Positions 56,297 through 64,000 of a stretch of DNA of 64,000 nt are shown in pieces. Position numbers and translations under genes: made by a program. The notes under the pieces are model-generated. The model was given only the letters and a program-made list of their open reading frames with translations, ran no database searches and was not told the origin of the DNA. Positions within the stretch are counted from its first letter, which is position 1. Each line of letters starts with the position of its first letter. The stretch comes from Gallionellaceae bacterium (GTDB taxonomy: Bacteria > Pseudomonadota > Gammaproteobacteria > Burkholderiales > Gallionellaceae), in the NCBI GenBank assembly GCA_027448945.1, contig DAIDMQ010000033.1, positions 1-64,000 of the forward strand, read 5' to 3'.

Positions 56297-58342
56297 ATGA
56301 AAATATCACCACTACTCGCCGCCATCCTGTGCGGGTTTACCCCATTGACGCATGCTGCTACAGCTACACTCGATGAAGTCGTCGTGACTGCAACACGCTT
56401 CAAAGACAAGGCCAGCGACAAACCGATCAACATCACCATCATCAACAAAACCGATATACAGCAAAGTAGCGCGCACACCTTGCCTGAGCTTCTTTCCGAG
56501 CAATCGGGTATCGCCAGCCATGATTTTTTTGGCAATAACGCAACTTCTGCCAGCGTAGACATGCGCGGCATGGGTACGGCTGCGGGACAGAATACCCTCA
56601 TCTTGCTGGACGGACGCCGTATCAGCGACCCTGATCTATCCGGTGTGCAATGGTCCGCTATCCCCTTCGCATCAATTGAGCGTATCGAGATACTGCGCGG
56701 CAGCGGCGCGGTGATGTATGGCGACGGCGCAACGGGTGGTGTCATCAACATCATCACTCGCAACCCTGCACACGAAGGGGTGAGCGGCCAAGTCAGCGCC
56801 CGCGCAGGCAGTTACGGTACACAGGAATTACAGGCCAACGGCAGCTTTTTCACTGGCGTAGTCGGCGTAGATGTGACGGCGAGCAAGCTCCACTTGAACG
56901 GTTATCGCGCCAACAACGCTAATGACCAGTCCGATGCACAAGCCACCATGCGCTGGCTGAACGAAATCGGCGAGCTCAGTTTTAAATTGGGGCTGGATAG
57001 TCAAACCACGCGTTTACCAGGTGCGCGTACCGTTCAACCGGCATTGGGCACTAACCAAGTTGCAACAGACCCACGTGGTACATCCACGCCGCTTGATTAT
57101 GCAAGTCGTGATGGCCAACAGTTTGCGCTGGATTGGCAACAACGCTTGGGCGAGGCTGACTTGGATATCGGCGCTGCGCATCGCACCAAGAATCAGAAGG
57201 CCTATTTTGATTTCGGCGGTTTCCCCAATTATAGAAATGGCGACCTTGCCGTGACCTCATTCACACCTCGCGTGCGCATCCCGAATCAGTTTGGTGGCGA
57301 CAGCTCGTTCGTACTCGGCGTGGATATGCATCGCTGGAACTATGTACAGCGCATCTCAAATGCGCCCGCCAACATCGCCCAACCTGCAAACAACATCAAC
57401 ATGCAGCAGCGTAACGATGCGATCTATTTGCAGAACACCACGCATCTAAGTGCGGCGACGACACTCTTGGCCGGACTCCGCAATGAGCGTATCCGCATGG
57501 ATGGCACTGACACTTACAATGCCGCAGCACCCGGAGCATTCTTTGGCTCTGCCGCACCGGCTTCCACATTCTCTGCCAACCGCAATGCCTATGATGTAGG
57601 ACTACTCCGACAACTGAACGACAGCCTTGCTGTGCACGGCAAGATAGGTCGCAGTTTTCGTTTCGCCAACGTGGACGAAATCTATGAATTCGGACCGACT
57701 TTCACCAACCAGTTCCAGTTCCTGCGTCCGCAAACCTCGGACGGCATCGACCTGGGCTTGGAACGTAAATTGGCAGACTACAGCTGGCAGGCAAACATAT
57801 TCAGAAACAGGCTCAAAGACGAAATCCATCTGGACCCTTTCAGCACCGGTGTGGGCAACACCAATCTACCGCCATCTTTACGCCAGGGCGTGGAACTTAA
57901 CGGCAAAATGCCTGCGGGTGAGTACGTCACACTGACAGCAGCATACAGTTATACGGATGCCCGATTCTTATCTGGCCAAATGGGTGTAAACAACATTGCC
58001 GGCAAGCGTGTGCCATTGGTAGCCAGTCACAAGACCAACTTGGGTGCCTCTTGGTCTATCAATGAGCAAACGCGTTTGAACACCTCATTCAGCTATGTGG
58101 GCGCGCAGTACATGGAGAACGATGAGGCCAACACGCTGGGCATCAAGATTCCCGCGTATGCCCTGGCTGATCTGAAACTGGTGCACCAAGTGCAAAACTG
58201 GCAGTTGAATGCGGCCGTGAACAATCTGTTCGATAAAAAATATTTCAACTATGCGATCAGCAGCCAGTTCACAGCAGGCAAATACAATGCCTACACTTTG
58301 CCGGGACGCACAATCTACGTCGGTCTGAGTTATCAGCAGTAG
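56297..58342 (+). CDS. btuB: TonB-dependent cobalamin receptor BtuB
   Basis: Outer-membrane receptor for vitamin B12 uptake, 681 aa. Signal peptide (LLAAILCGFTPLTHAA), TonB-box-like LDEVVVTATRF, plug domain with the RIEILRGSGAVMYGDGATGGVINI signature, and a C-terminal 22-strand barrel ending YVGLSYQQ. The riboswitch directly upstream supports B12 rather than siderophore. Confidence 0.94.
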   Translation: MKISPLLAAILCGFTPLTHAATATLDEVVVTATRFKDKASDKPINITIINKTDIQQSSAHTLPELLSEQSGIASHDFFGNNATSASVDMRGMGTAAGQNTLILLDGRRISDPDLSGVQWSAIPFASIERIEILRGSGAVMYGDGATGGVINIITRNPAHEGVSGQVSARAGSYGTQELQANGSFFTGVVGVDVTASKLHLNGYRANNANDQSDAQATMRWLNEIGELSFKLGLDSQTTRLPGARTVQPALGTNQVATDPRGTSTPLDYASRDGQQFALDWQQRLGEADLDIGAAHRTKNQKAYFDFGGFPNYRNGDLAVTSFTPRVRIPNQFGGDSSFVLGVDMHRWNYVQRISNAPANIAQPANNINMQQRNDAIYLQNTTHLSAATTLLAGLRNERIRMDGTDTYNAAAPGAFFGSAAPASTFSANRNAYDVGLLRQLNDSLAVHGKIGRSFRFANVDEIYEFGPTFTNQFQFLRPQTSDGIDLGLERKLADYSWQANIFRNRLKDEIHLDPFSTGVGNTNLPPSLRQGVELNGKMPAGEYVTLTAAYSYTDARFLSGQMGVNNIAGKRVPLVASHKTNLGASWSINEQTRLNTSFSYVGAQYMENDEANTLGIKIPAYALADLKLVHQVQNWQLNAAVNNLFDKKYFNYAISSQFTAGKYNAYTLPGRTIYVGLSYQQ

Positions 58343-58418
58343 CGACCTTACTGAATCGTGCCCGCCTTTGTGATAAGGTGAGCGCGTTTTGCAACATCCG
58401 TACTAGGAGTACTTAAAC

Positions 58419-58985
58419 ATGAAATCCCAAACGCTCAAATACTTGGTGCTGGTCACCGCTTTGGTCATCCTGATGGCCCTAACCCGCTCCCATCATTTTG
58501 ACTCCATCAACCATCTGCCGGACGCCAGTCTCGCGGTGTTCCTGCTGGCCGGATTCTTCCTGCCGCAACTGGCTTTCCCGGTGCTGCTGATTGTCGCCGG
58601 TGGCGCTGACTATGTAGCCTTTAATTACGTCGGCATCAGCGGCTGGTGTTTCTCGCCTGCCTATTGGTTCCTGATCCCGACCTATGCCATCCTTTTCTAT
58701 GCAGGCCGCTATTACCGCGCATTGCATCAAGACTCATGGATGGGTTTATCGCGCTTTACGCTCATCGCGCTGTTGGCAACAAGTGCGGCTTTTGTCATCT
58801 CCAACATGAGCTTTTATGCCTTTTCCGGACGCTATGCAGAACTGTCCGTGACTCAATATGCGAGTCACATCACGCAATACTACCTGCCCTATATGAGCAG
58901 TGCCTTCATGTATCTACTGCCTGCAGTCCTGTTGCGCGTGCTGTACAACACCGGACGTCACACACAAACTTCCGTGACACGATAA
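58419..58985 (+). CDS. Membrane protein of the B12 operon (possible cobalamin uptake component)
   Basis: 188-aa protein with about five transmembrane helices (residues about 8-22, 36-62, 72-95, 103-125, 135-165). Placed 3 nt before cobO and under the same riboswitch, so it likely acts in cobalamin uptake or salvage. Topology resembles an ECF-type substrate-binding (S) component, but no clear family match can be claimed. Shine-Dalgarno AGGAG lies 9 nt upstream. Confidence 0.72.
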   Translation: MKSQTLKYLVLVTALVILMALTRSHHFDSINHLPDASLAVFLLAGFFLPQLAFPVLLIVAGGADYVAFNYVGISGWCFSPAYWFLIPTYAILFYAGRYYRALHQDSWMGLSRFTLIALLATSAAFVISNMSFYAFSGRYAELSVTQYASHITQYYLPYMSSAFMYLLPAVLLRVLYNTGRHTQTSVTR

Positions 58986-58988
58986 AAC

Positions 58989-59582
58989 ATGGGTGATCGC
59001 GCGCATCAGCAACGCATGGCGCGCAAGAAAGCCGTGATCGATGAGGCGATCGCGCGCGCCGACCGGGATAAGGGTTTGCTGGTGGTCTTGACCGGCAACG
59101 GCAAAGGCAAATCCAGTTCGGCATTCGGCATGGTGGCGCGCTCACTGGGTTATGGATATAAGGTGGGTGTAGCACAATTTCTCAAGAGTCGCCGCGACAC
59201 TGGCGAAGAAGGTTTCCTCGGCCGGCAAACACTGGTGCAATGGCATGTATTAGGCGACGGCTTCACTTGGGACACACAGGACAAAGATGCCGACATCGCC
59301 AGCGCGCAACGTGGCTGGCAAGTGGCGCAAAGCATGTTAAGCGACACCTCGCTACATCTGGTGGTGCTAGATGAACTCACTTATCTGATCAACTACGGTT
59401 ATTTGGATGCCGAACAAGTGCGTGCCGATTTGCTCGCTCGTCCCGCCACACAACATGTTGTCGTCACGGGTCGTGCCGCCCCCCGGATGCTTTTAGACTT
59501 GGCCGACACGGTCAGCGAAATCCAAGACATCAAACATGCATTTCGGTCAGGCATACGCGCCCAAGCAGGCATAGACCTATGA
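58989..59582 (+). CDS. cobO: Cob(I)yrinic acid a,c-diamide adenosyltransferase
   Basis: Attaches the 5'-deoxyadenosyl group to cobalt in corrinoids, in the cytoplasm; 197 aa. The P-loop GNGKGKSSSAFG binds ATP, and VVLDELTYLINYGYLD is the CobO/BtuR Walker-B-like block. ATG 58989 lies 3 nt after the upstream stop. With btuB and the riboswitch it forms a salvage operon. Confidence 0.95.
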   Translation: MGDRAHQQRMARKKAVIDEAIARADRDKGLLVVLTGNGKGKSSSAFGMVARSLGYGYKVGVAQFLKSRRDTGEEGFLGRQTLVQWHVLGDGFTWDTQDKDADIASAQRGWQVAQSMLSDTSLHLVVLDELTYLINYGYLDAEQVRADLLARPATQHVVVTGRAAPRMLLDLADTVSEIQDIKHAFRSGIRAQAGIDL

Positions 59583-59643
59583 ACCGCGCTCAGACTCGCT
59601 TGGGCAGTTAGCTTGGTAGCCATTTTCTGCTAAAGTGCGCGCC

Positions 59644-61398
59644 ATGACGCTCACCAACACCCAGCTTTATCTCCGCCTACTTTCCTACGTAAAGCCTTAT
59701 TGGCGAATATTCGCAGCATCCATCATCGGCACAGCCGTGGCGGCGGCGACCGAACCGTTGCTGCCCGCATTGCTAAAACCCATGCTGGATGGCACCTTCG
59801 TGCACAAGGACGATTTCGTCATCCATTGGGCGCCATTGATCATCATCTTGATTTTCCTGGTGAGAGGAATCGCCAGCTTCATCGCGGCCTATACCATCAG
59901 TTGGGTCGGCAATAAGGTCGTGATGGATTTACGTGGCGAGATGTTCCGCAAGTTGCTGTCTTTGCCCACCCGCTATTACGACAATCACGCCACGGGCAAT
60001 CTCATTTCCAAGCTCACATTCGATGTCACCCAAGTGACGGCAGCGGCAACCAATGTAGTGACAGTCACGATACGGGACAGCATCATCATCATAGGCTTGC
60101 TGGGTTGGCTGATCTATTTGGACTGGAAACTCACGCTACTATCATTGATCATCACGCCCGTGGTGGCCATCGTCATCTACACCATCAATCGCCGCCTGCG
60201 TAATTCCAGCCGCGACTCGCAACGTGCCATGGGCAACATCACCCAGGTCATAGAGGAAAGCGTCGGTGCACATAAAGTCGTCAAACTATTCGGTGGCCAA
60301 GAATACGAACAGACGCGCTTCACCGTAGAGACCAATGGCATGCGTCGACATTCCATGAGGCAGGCGGCGGCGGCAGCAGCCAACGTCCCACTGGTGCAAT
60401 TGGTCGCGGCGTTGGCGCTGGCGATCATCATCTATCTGGCCACCGCCCAGGCTAAAACCGATGAAACCACCGTGGGTAGCTTCCTCTCCTTCGTTGCCGC
60501 CATGTTGATGCTGACCGCGCCTATCAAACGTCTGACCAGTGTAAGCGAACATATGCAACGCGGACTCGCCGCTGCGGAAAGCGTGTTCGAATTGTTAGAC
60601 ACGCATAGCGAACGTGATGCCGGCAGCGTCACTATAGGCCGCGCACGCGGTCAACTGCATTTCGAGCATCTGAATTTCGCTTATCAGAATGATGACCTGC
60701 AAGAAGCCCCCCGCTTGGCATTGCGCGACATCTGTCTGGATATTCCAGCCGGCCAATCCGTGGCACTGGTGGGAGCATCGGGTAGCGGCAAAAGCACTAT
60801 GGCGAATCTGGTACCGCGCTTCTACCTCCCTACCAGTGGCCGTATCACGCTGGATGGTCATGACATCAATGAGCTGACGCTAGCGAGTTTGCGTGCCAAC
60901 ATCGCACTGGTGAGTCAAGAAGTCGTCTTGTTCAACGATACGCTGTCGGCGAACATCGCCTACGGTCAGGAACGCGTCGTTTCGGAAGCAGAAATCATCG
61001 CCGCTGCCACTGCGGCACATGCCATGGAATTCATCAGTGAATGGCCAGAAGGTCTAAACACGCTGGTGGGTGAACGCGGCGTGAAACTCTCGGGCGGACA
61101 GCGCCAACGTATCGCCATCGCACGCGCCATCCTCAAAGACGCTCCCATTCTGATCCTGGACGAGGCCACCTCCGCCCTGGATACCGAGTCTGAACGCCAC
61201 GTACAAGCGGCATTGGAGACCCTGATGCAGGGTCGCACTACGCTGGTAATCGCACATCGCTTGTCCACCATAGAGAACGCCGATCGCATCGTCGTGATGC
61301 AAAAAGGCGAAATCGTCGAAATCGGCACACACCAGGAGTTACTGGAGAAGAACGGGGTATATGCTCAATTGCATCGTATCCAGTTCGCAAACACTTAA
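59644..61398 (+). CDS. msbA: Lipid A export ABC transporter MsbA
   Basis: Inner-membrane flippase for lipid A, a half-transporter that works as a homodimer. Six membrane helices are followed by the ATPase with GASGSGKST (Walker A), LSGGQRQRIAIARA (signature) and ILILDEATSALD (Walker B), plus the H-loop in IAHRLST. ATG 59644 gives 584 aa; GTG 59635 is an alternative. Fits with the two LpxL-type genes upstream in the window. Confidence 0.95.
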   Translation: MTLTNTQLYLRLLSYVKPYWRIFAASIIGTAVAAATEPLLPALLKPMLDGTFVHKDDFVIHWAPLIIILIFLVRGIASFIAAYTISWVGNKVVMDLRGEMFRKLLSLPTRYYDNHATGNLISKLTFDVTQVTAAATNVVTVTIRDSIIIIGLLGWLIYLDWKLTLLSLIITPVVAIVIYTINRRLRNSSRDSQRAMGNITQVIEESVGAHKVVKLFGGQEYEQTRFTVETNGMRRHSMRQAAAAAANVPLVQLVAALALAIIIYLATAQAKTDETTVGSFLSFVAAMLMLTAPIKRLTSVSEHMQRGLAAAESVFELLDTHSERDAGSVTIGRARGQLHFEHLNFAYQNDDLQEAPRLALRDICLDIPAGQSVALVGASGSGKSTMANLVPRFYLPTSGRITLDGHDINELTLASLRANIALVSQEVVLFNDTLSANIAYGQERVVSEAEIIAAATAAHAMEFISEWPEGLNTLVGERGVKLSGGQRQRIAIARAILKDAPILILDEATSALDTESERHVQAALETLMQGRTTLVIAHRLSTIENADRIVVMQKGEIVEIGTHQELLEKNGVYAQLHRIQFANT

Positions 61399-61481
61399 AC
61401 CATGCAGGTTTGAAGGTTGACTAAATTTCTCCAACTATATAAATTGCGCAATCCCGTCACACCAACCCTTAGGAGATAAAC

Positions 61482-62084
61482 ATGGCAGTACTAGTCGGCA
61501 AAGCCGCCCCAGATTTCACCGCTGCTGCGGTGATGGGCAACAACGAGATCAACGAATCATTCACCCTGAGCAAACAGATCAAAGGCAAACCAGCCGTAGT
61601 GTTCTTCTACCCTCTGGATTTCACTTTCGTTTGCCCATCCGAAATCATCGCTTTCGATCATCGTCTGGACGAGTTCAAAAAGCGCGGCGTGGAAGTCATC
61701 GGTGTTTCTATCGACTCACACTTTACCCACTTGGCATGGAAGAACACCCCCGTGAACAACGGCGGTATCGGTCAAGTACGCTACCCATTGGTCGCCGACA
61801 TCAAGCATGACATCTGCAAAGCCTATGACGTTGAAGCTGACGGCGGCGTGGCATTCCGTGGTTCATTCCTGATCGACAAGGCTGGCGTAGTACGTCACCA
61901 AGTTGTCAACGACTTGCCGCTTGGCCGTAACATCGACGAGATGCTGCGCATGGTAGATGCCCTGCAATTCCACGAAGAACACGGCGAAGTCTGCCCGGCT
62001 GGCTGGAACAAAGGCAAAGCAGGTATGGGCGCATCGACTGAAGGCGTGGCGAAATACTTGGCTGCACACGCAAAAGAACTGTAA
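61482..62084 (+). CDS. Typical 2-Cys peroxiredoxin (AhpC/Prx)
   Basis: Peroxide-reducing enzyme, 200 aa. Peroxidatic Cys in DFTFVCPSE (about residue 51) and resolving Cys in HGEVCPAGW (about residue 172) are both present. C-terminus AKYLAAHAKEL. Shine-Dalgarno TTAGGAGA before ATG 61482. Its reductase partner is not in the window. A strong terminator follows. Confidence 0.95.
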   Translation: MAVLVGKAAPDFTAAAVMGNNEINESFTLSKQIKGKPAVVFFYPLDFTFVCPSEIIAFDHRLDEFKKRGVEVIGVSIDSHFTHLAWKNTPVNNGGIGQVRYPLVADIKHDICKAYDVEADGGVAFRGSFLIDKAGVVRHQVVNDLPLGRNIDEMLRMVDALQFHEEHGEVCPAGWNKGKAGMGASTEGVAKYLAAHAKEL

Positions 62085-62106
62085 ACCCGCGCAGCTTCCC
62101 GCTTAA

Positions 62107-62132
62107 CAAAAACCACCTACGGGTGGTTTTTG
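62107..62132. terminator. Intrinsic terminator after the peroxiredoxin gene
   Basis: CAAAAACCACC-TACG-GGTGGTTTTTG; T-runs on both strands allow bidirectional use, and the convergent chemoreceptor gene ends 140 bp away. Confidence 0.9.
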
Positions 62133-62271
62133 TTTTAGAGAAAAATGGTATCGGACTTGATTGACACTCCGTGCAGCTTTTGCTGCCCGCAATTAAATCG
62201 AGTCTGCCCTGAGTCCCCCACCCGCATCACCACCGGAATGCCTTTAGTTGTGTTCTGCGAATCTAGGCTGC

Positions 62272-63879
62272 CTAGGCCAGTTTGAACTGGCCGACGGTAT
62301 CGAACAATGCTTTGGATGCATCCTCCAGAATCAGCATTTCGTTGCGCGCCTGCTCGAAGCTGACGGCGGTATTGGCACTGATAGTGGCGACGGAATCGAT
62401 GTTGCGCCAGATGTGTTCGCCGGCGGCGGACTGGTCTTCGGTGGCGCTGGCAATCTGGCGCATCATGTCGGACACGATGTGCATGGAATCCTCGATCTGC
62501 TGCAGCAACTGTCCCATACCTTCACCGTGCAATACGCCTTGCGCCACTTCGCGTTTGGCTGTGCCCATTGCTTTGCTGGCGCCGTCGGTCTCTATTTCGA
62601 TCAATTGCACGATCTTGCTGATGTCCGTGGTGGCATTGGCGGTGCGTTCCGCCAGTTTGCGCACCTCGTCGGCGACCACGGCGAAACCGCGTCCCTGCTC
62701 ACCGGCGCGTGCCGCTTCAATGGCGGCATTCAGGGCCAGCAGATTGGTCTGGTCGGCGATGTCCTTGATCAGGTGCGTGACCGAGCCGATGCGTTGTATC
62801 GCTTTATTCAGCGCCTCCATGGTCTGTACTGAAGAGGCCACGGTCTGGTCTATCTGATTCAGTGCGACGATGGTGGCACGACCGGTATCGCTGCCGGAGC
62901 GCACCATATCCAGTGTCTTGCCGGAAGCCGCCGCCGCGTTGCCGGCATTGCCGGCGATAGTCTTGAAGGTGCCGCCCATGGCTTCGATGGCTTCGCTCAC
63001 CTGTGACGCCTTGGCGGACTGTTCTTTGGCATTGGCCGTGACTGAATGCGCCATCCGGCTCACGCCGTGCGCGGTGCGCTGCGTCTGGTCGGCCGAGGTA
63101 TGCACCTCGTGCAGAATGTTTTGGAAGCGCGCGATGAAGTTGTTGATAGTGGTAGCAAAAAGGCTGATCTCGTCGTCGTTGTACACCGGCAGGCGGCGGC
63201 TCAGGTCGCCGTTGTGCAGGTGAGTGATCTCGCCGATAAAGGCATCCAAGCGTTTGCGCAGGTGCCGGCCAAACATCGTCTGCGACACCAACGTCAACAG
63301 TCCCAGCATCACCATCGGTGCAAGCACCAGCCACAGCAGGTCTTTCATGCCGCTGTTGATGTTCTGCGCCGAGGTCGATTCGCGCGTCTTGTTGGCCAGT
63401 ACCAGCGCATCGATCTGCTTCACCATCGGCTGCAGATACATGCTGTACATCGCGTCCGGTATCTGCAAAGCATCTTGGGGGGCTTCCATGGCTATCTTCA
63501 TCGCGCCGCGAAAGCCTTTGCTATATGCCGCCCAATTGTCAGACACCTGTTGCAGCATCGCTTGCGCGTCGGCATCAGCCATCAGTTTGCCGGCGCGTTG
63601 CAAAGATTCGGCGATGTCTGCATCCGCCTGTTTCAGCTGCACACTGGATTCCTCCAGTATGGGATCTGCGCGGCTCGCCTCCAGCGCGGTCGCCTTGATC
63701 TCGATCAGACTCTTGTCGATAGTCTGCAACGATTGGAAAACACGAAATTCCTGTTGCAACTGGCTCAGGTTCTGCATCACGAACAGGATCACCGCCAGCA
63801 TGCCGAGCAGCGAGAGGCCGCTCATCAAGCGTAACTGGTTTTGCAGAGAGAGCGACTTGAGGGGCGAGAACAGCGTCAT
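62272..63879 (-). CDS. Methyl-accepting chemotaxis protein
   Basis: Membrane chemoreceptor, 535 aa. N-terminal transmembrane helix (about residues 15-32), a 4-helix-bundle-like periplasmic domain to about residue 185, a second membrane helix ([18 protein letters not shown]), HAMP ([22 protein letters not shown]) and the signalling hairpin with [29 protein letters not shown]. Ligand unknown. It ends at GQFKLA, without a C-terminal CheR-binding pentapeptide. Upstream 63880-64000 holds only its leader; GAGGATC precedes the ATG. Confidence 0.94.
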   Translation of the reverse strand: MTLFSPLKSLSLQNQLRLMSGLSLLGMLAVILFVMQNLSQLQQEFRVFQSLQTIDKSLIEIKATALEASRADPILEESSVQLKQADADIAESLQRAGKLMADADAQAMLQQVSDNWAAYSKGFRGAMKIAMEAPQDALQIPDAMYSMYLQPMVKQIDALVLANKTRESTSAQNINSGMKDLLWLVLAPMVMLGLLTLVSQTMFGRHLRKRLDAFIGEITHLHNGDLSRRLPVYNDDEISLFATTINNFIARFQNILHEVHTSADQTQRTAHGVSRMAHSVTANAKEQSAKASQVSEAIEAMGGTFKTIAGNAGNAAAASGKTLDMVRSGSDTGRATIVALNQIDQTVASSVQTMEALNKAIQRIGSVTHLIKDIADQTNLLALNAAIEAARAGEQGRGFAVVADEVRKLAERTANATTDISKIVQLIEIETDGASKAMGTAKREVAQGVLHGEGMGQLLQQIEDSMHIVSDMMRQIASATEDQSAAGEHIWRNIDSVATISANTAVSFEQARNEMLILEDASKALFDTVGQFKLA

Positions 63880-64000
63880 GGTCGGGATCCTCGAAAAGTG
63901 AAATACAAGAAGTATCTTATGGGCACTTTGTTACAGCACCATGAAAACGCTGACAATAAATAATCTGGAATGGCCAAGTGAGGCGCGTCCCATTTTCACC

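Overview
The window reads as ordinary betaproteobacterial chromosome, moderately GC-rich and densely coded, interrupted by one sharply bounded foreign element. The gene content (AlgZ/AlgR-type pair beside argH, hemA-prfA-prmC-grxD block, complete cbb3 oxidase locus with FNR and HemN, 6S RNA between zapA and an EVE-domain gene, B12 riboswitch operon, MsbA and two LpxL-type acyltransferases) fits a Gram-negative, microaerophilic betaproteobacterium, perhaps of the Nitrosomonadales. The genus cannot be fixed from the sequence alone.

Region 1 (1-2375) is the 5' part of a two-partner-secretion adhesin gene (TpsA) on the minus strand; it runs off the left edge and starts at a TTG.

Region 2 (2556-9215) is a complete 6,660-bp IS1595-family transposon. 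It has 27-bp terminal inverted repeats (24/27 identical) and a perfect 8-bp target duplication (GCCATATG at 2548-2555 and 9216-9223). Inside are an accessory ORF, the transposase and, divergent from it, a tight five-gene cargo operon: a self-cleaving LexA-like repressor, a three-Cys-motif DUF5131 (phage Gp37/Gp68) protein, its partner TcmP, a C5-cytosine methyltransferase and a putative restriction endonuclease. The methyltransferase reading frame enters through a (CAGC)7 repeat and is out of frame with its only plausible start codon, so it looks phase-variable and OFF as sequenced. Three GAA-N6-TTC dyads fill the gap between the transposase and the LexA-like gene. Together these suggest a mobile defence cassette under DNA-damage control and repeat-length control. 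This is the most interesting part of the window.

Region 3 (9224-16700) has a repeat-rich spacer, a mutY gene frameshifted in a run of nine Gs, asmA, and the divergent hemN/fnr pair sharing an FNR box placed exactly for class II activation of hemN. A two-gene membrane-protein operon follows.

Region 4 (16705-25500, minus strand) is the cbb3 oxidase cluster ccoNOQP, an extra 40-residue membrane peptide (CcoM-like), a terminator, then the assembly genes ccoGHIS. HemN, FNR, CcoG/H/I/S and the oxidase form one low-oxygen respiration module.

Region 5 (25516-37814) holds algR/algZ, argH, grxD, prmC, prfA, hemA, metK, two lpxL-type genes, ubiD and a YfaZ-like outer-membrane protein. Region 6 (38340-40782) is a HxlR regulator (apparently frameshifted near its start) divergent from an SDR and an MDR oxidoreductase. 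Region 7 (41160-53677) carries dacB, bioA, a nitronate-monooxygenase-like gene, groESL with a sigma32 promoter plus CIRCE operator, a cytochrome c, an AGCS symporter, a lipoprotein hydrolase and DUF4105/DUF3015 genes. Region 8 (53825-63879) holds TauE/SafE, EVE, 6S RNA, zapA and a ZapB-like gene, a cobalamin riboswitch driving btuB, a membrane protein and cobO, then msbA, a 2-Cys peroxiredoxin and a chemoreceptor. No tRNA, rRNA or CRISPR array was seen.
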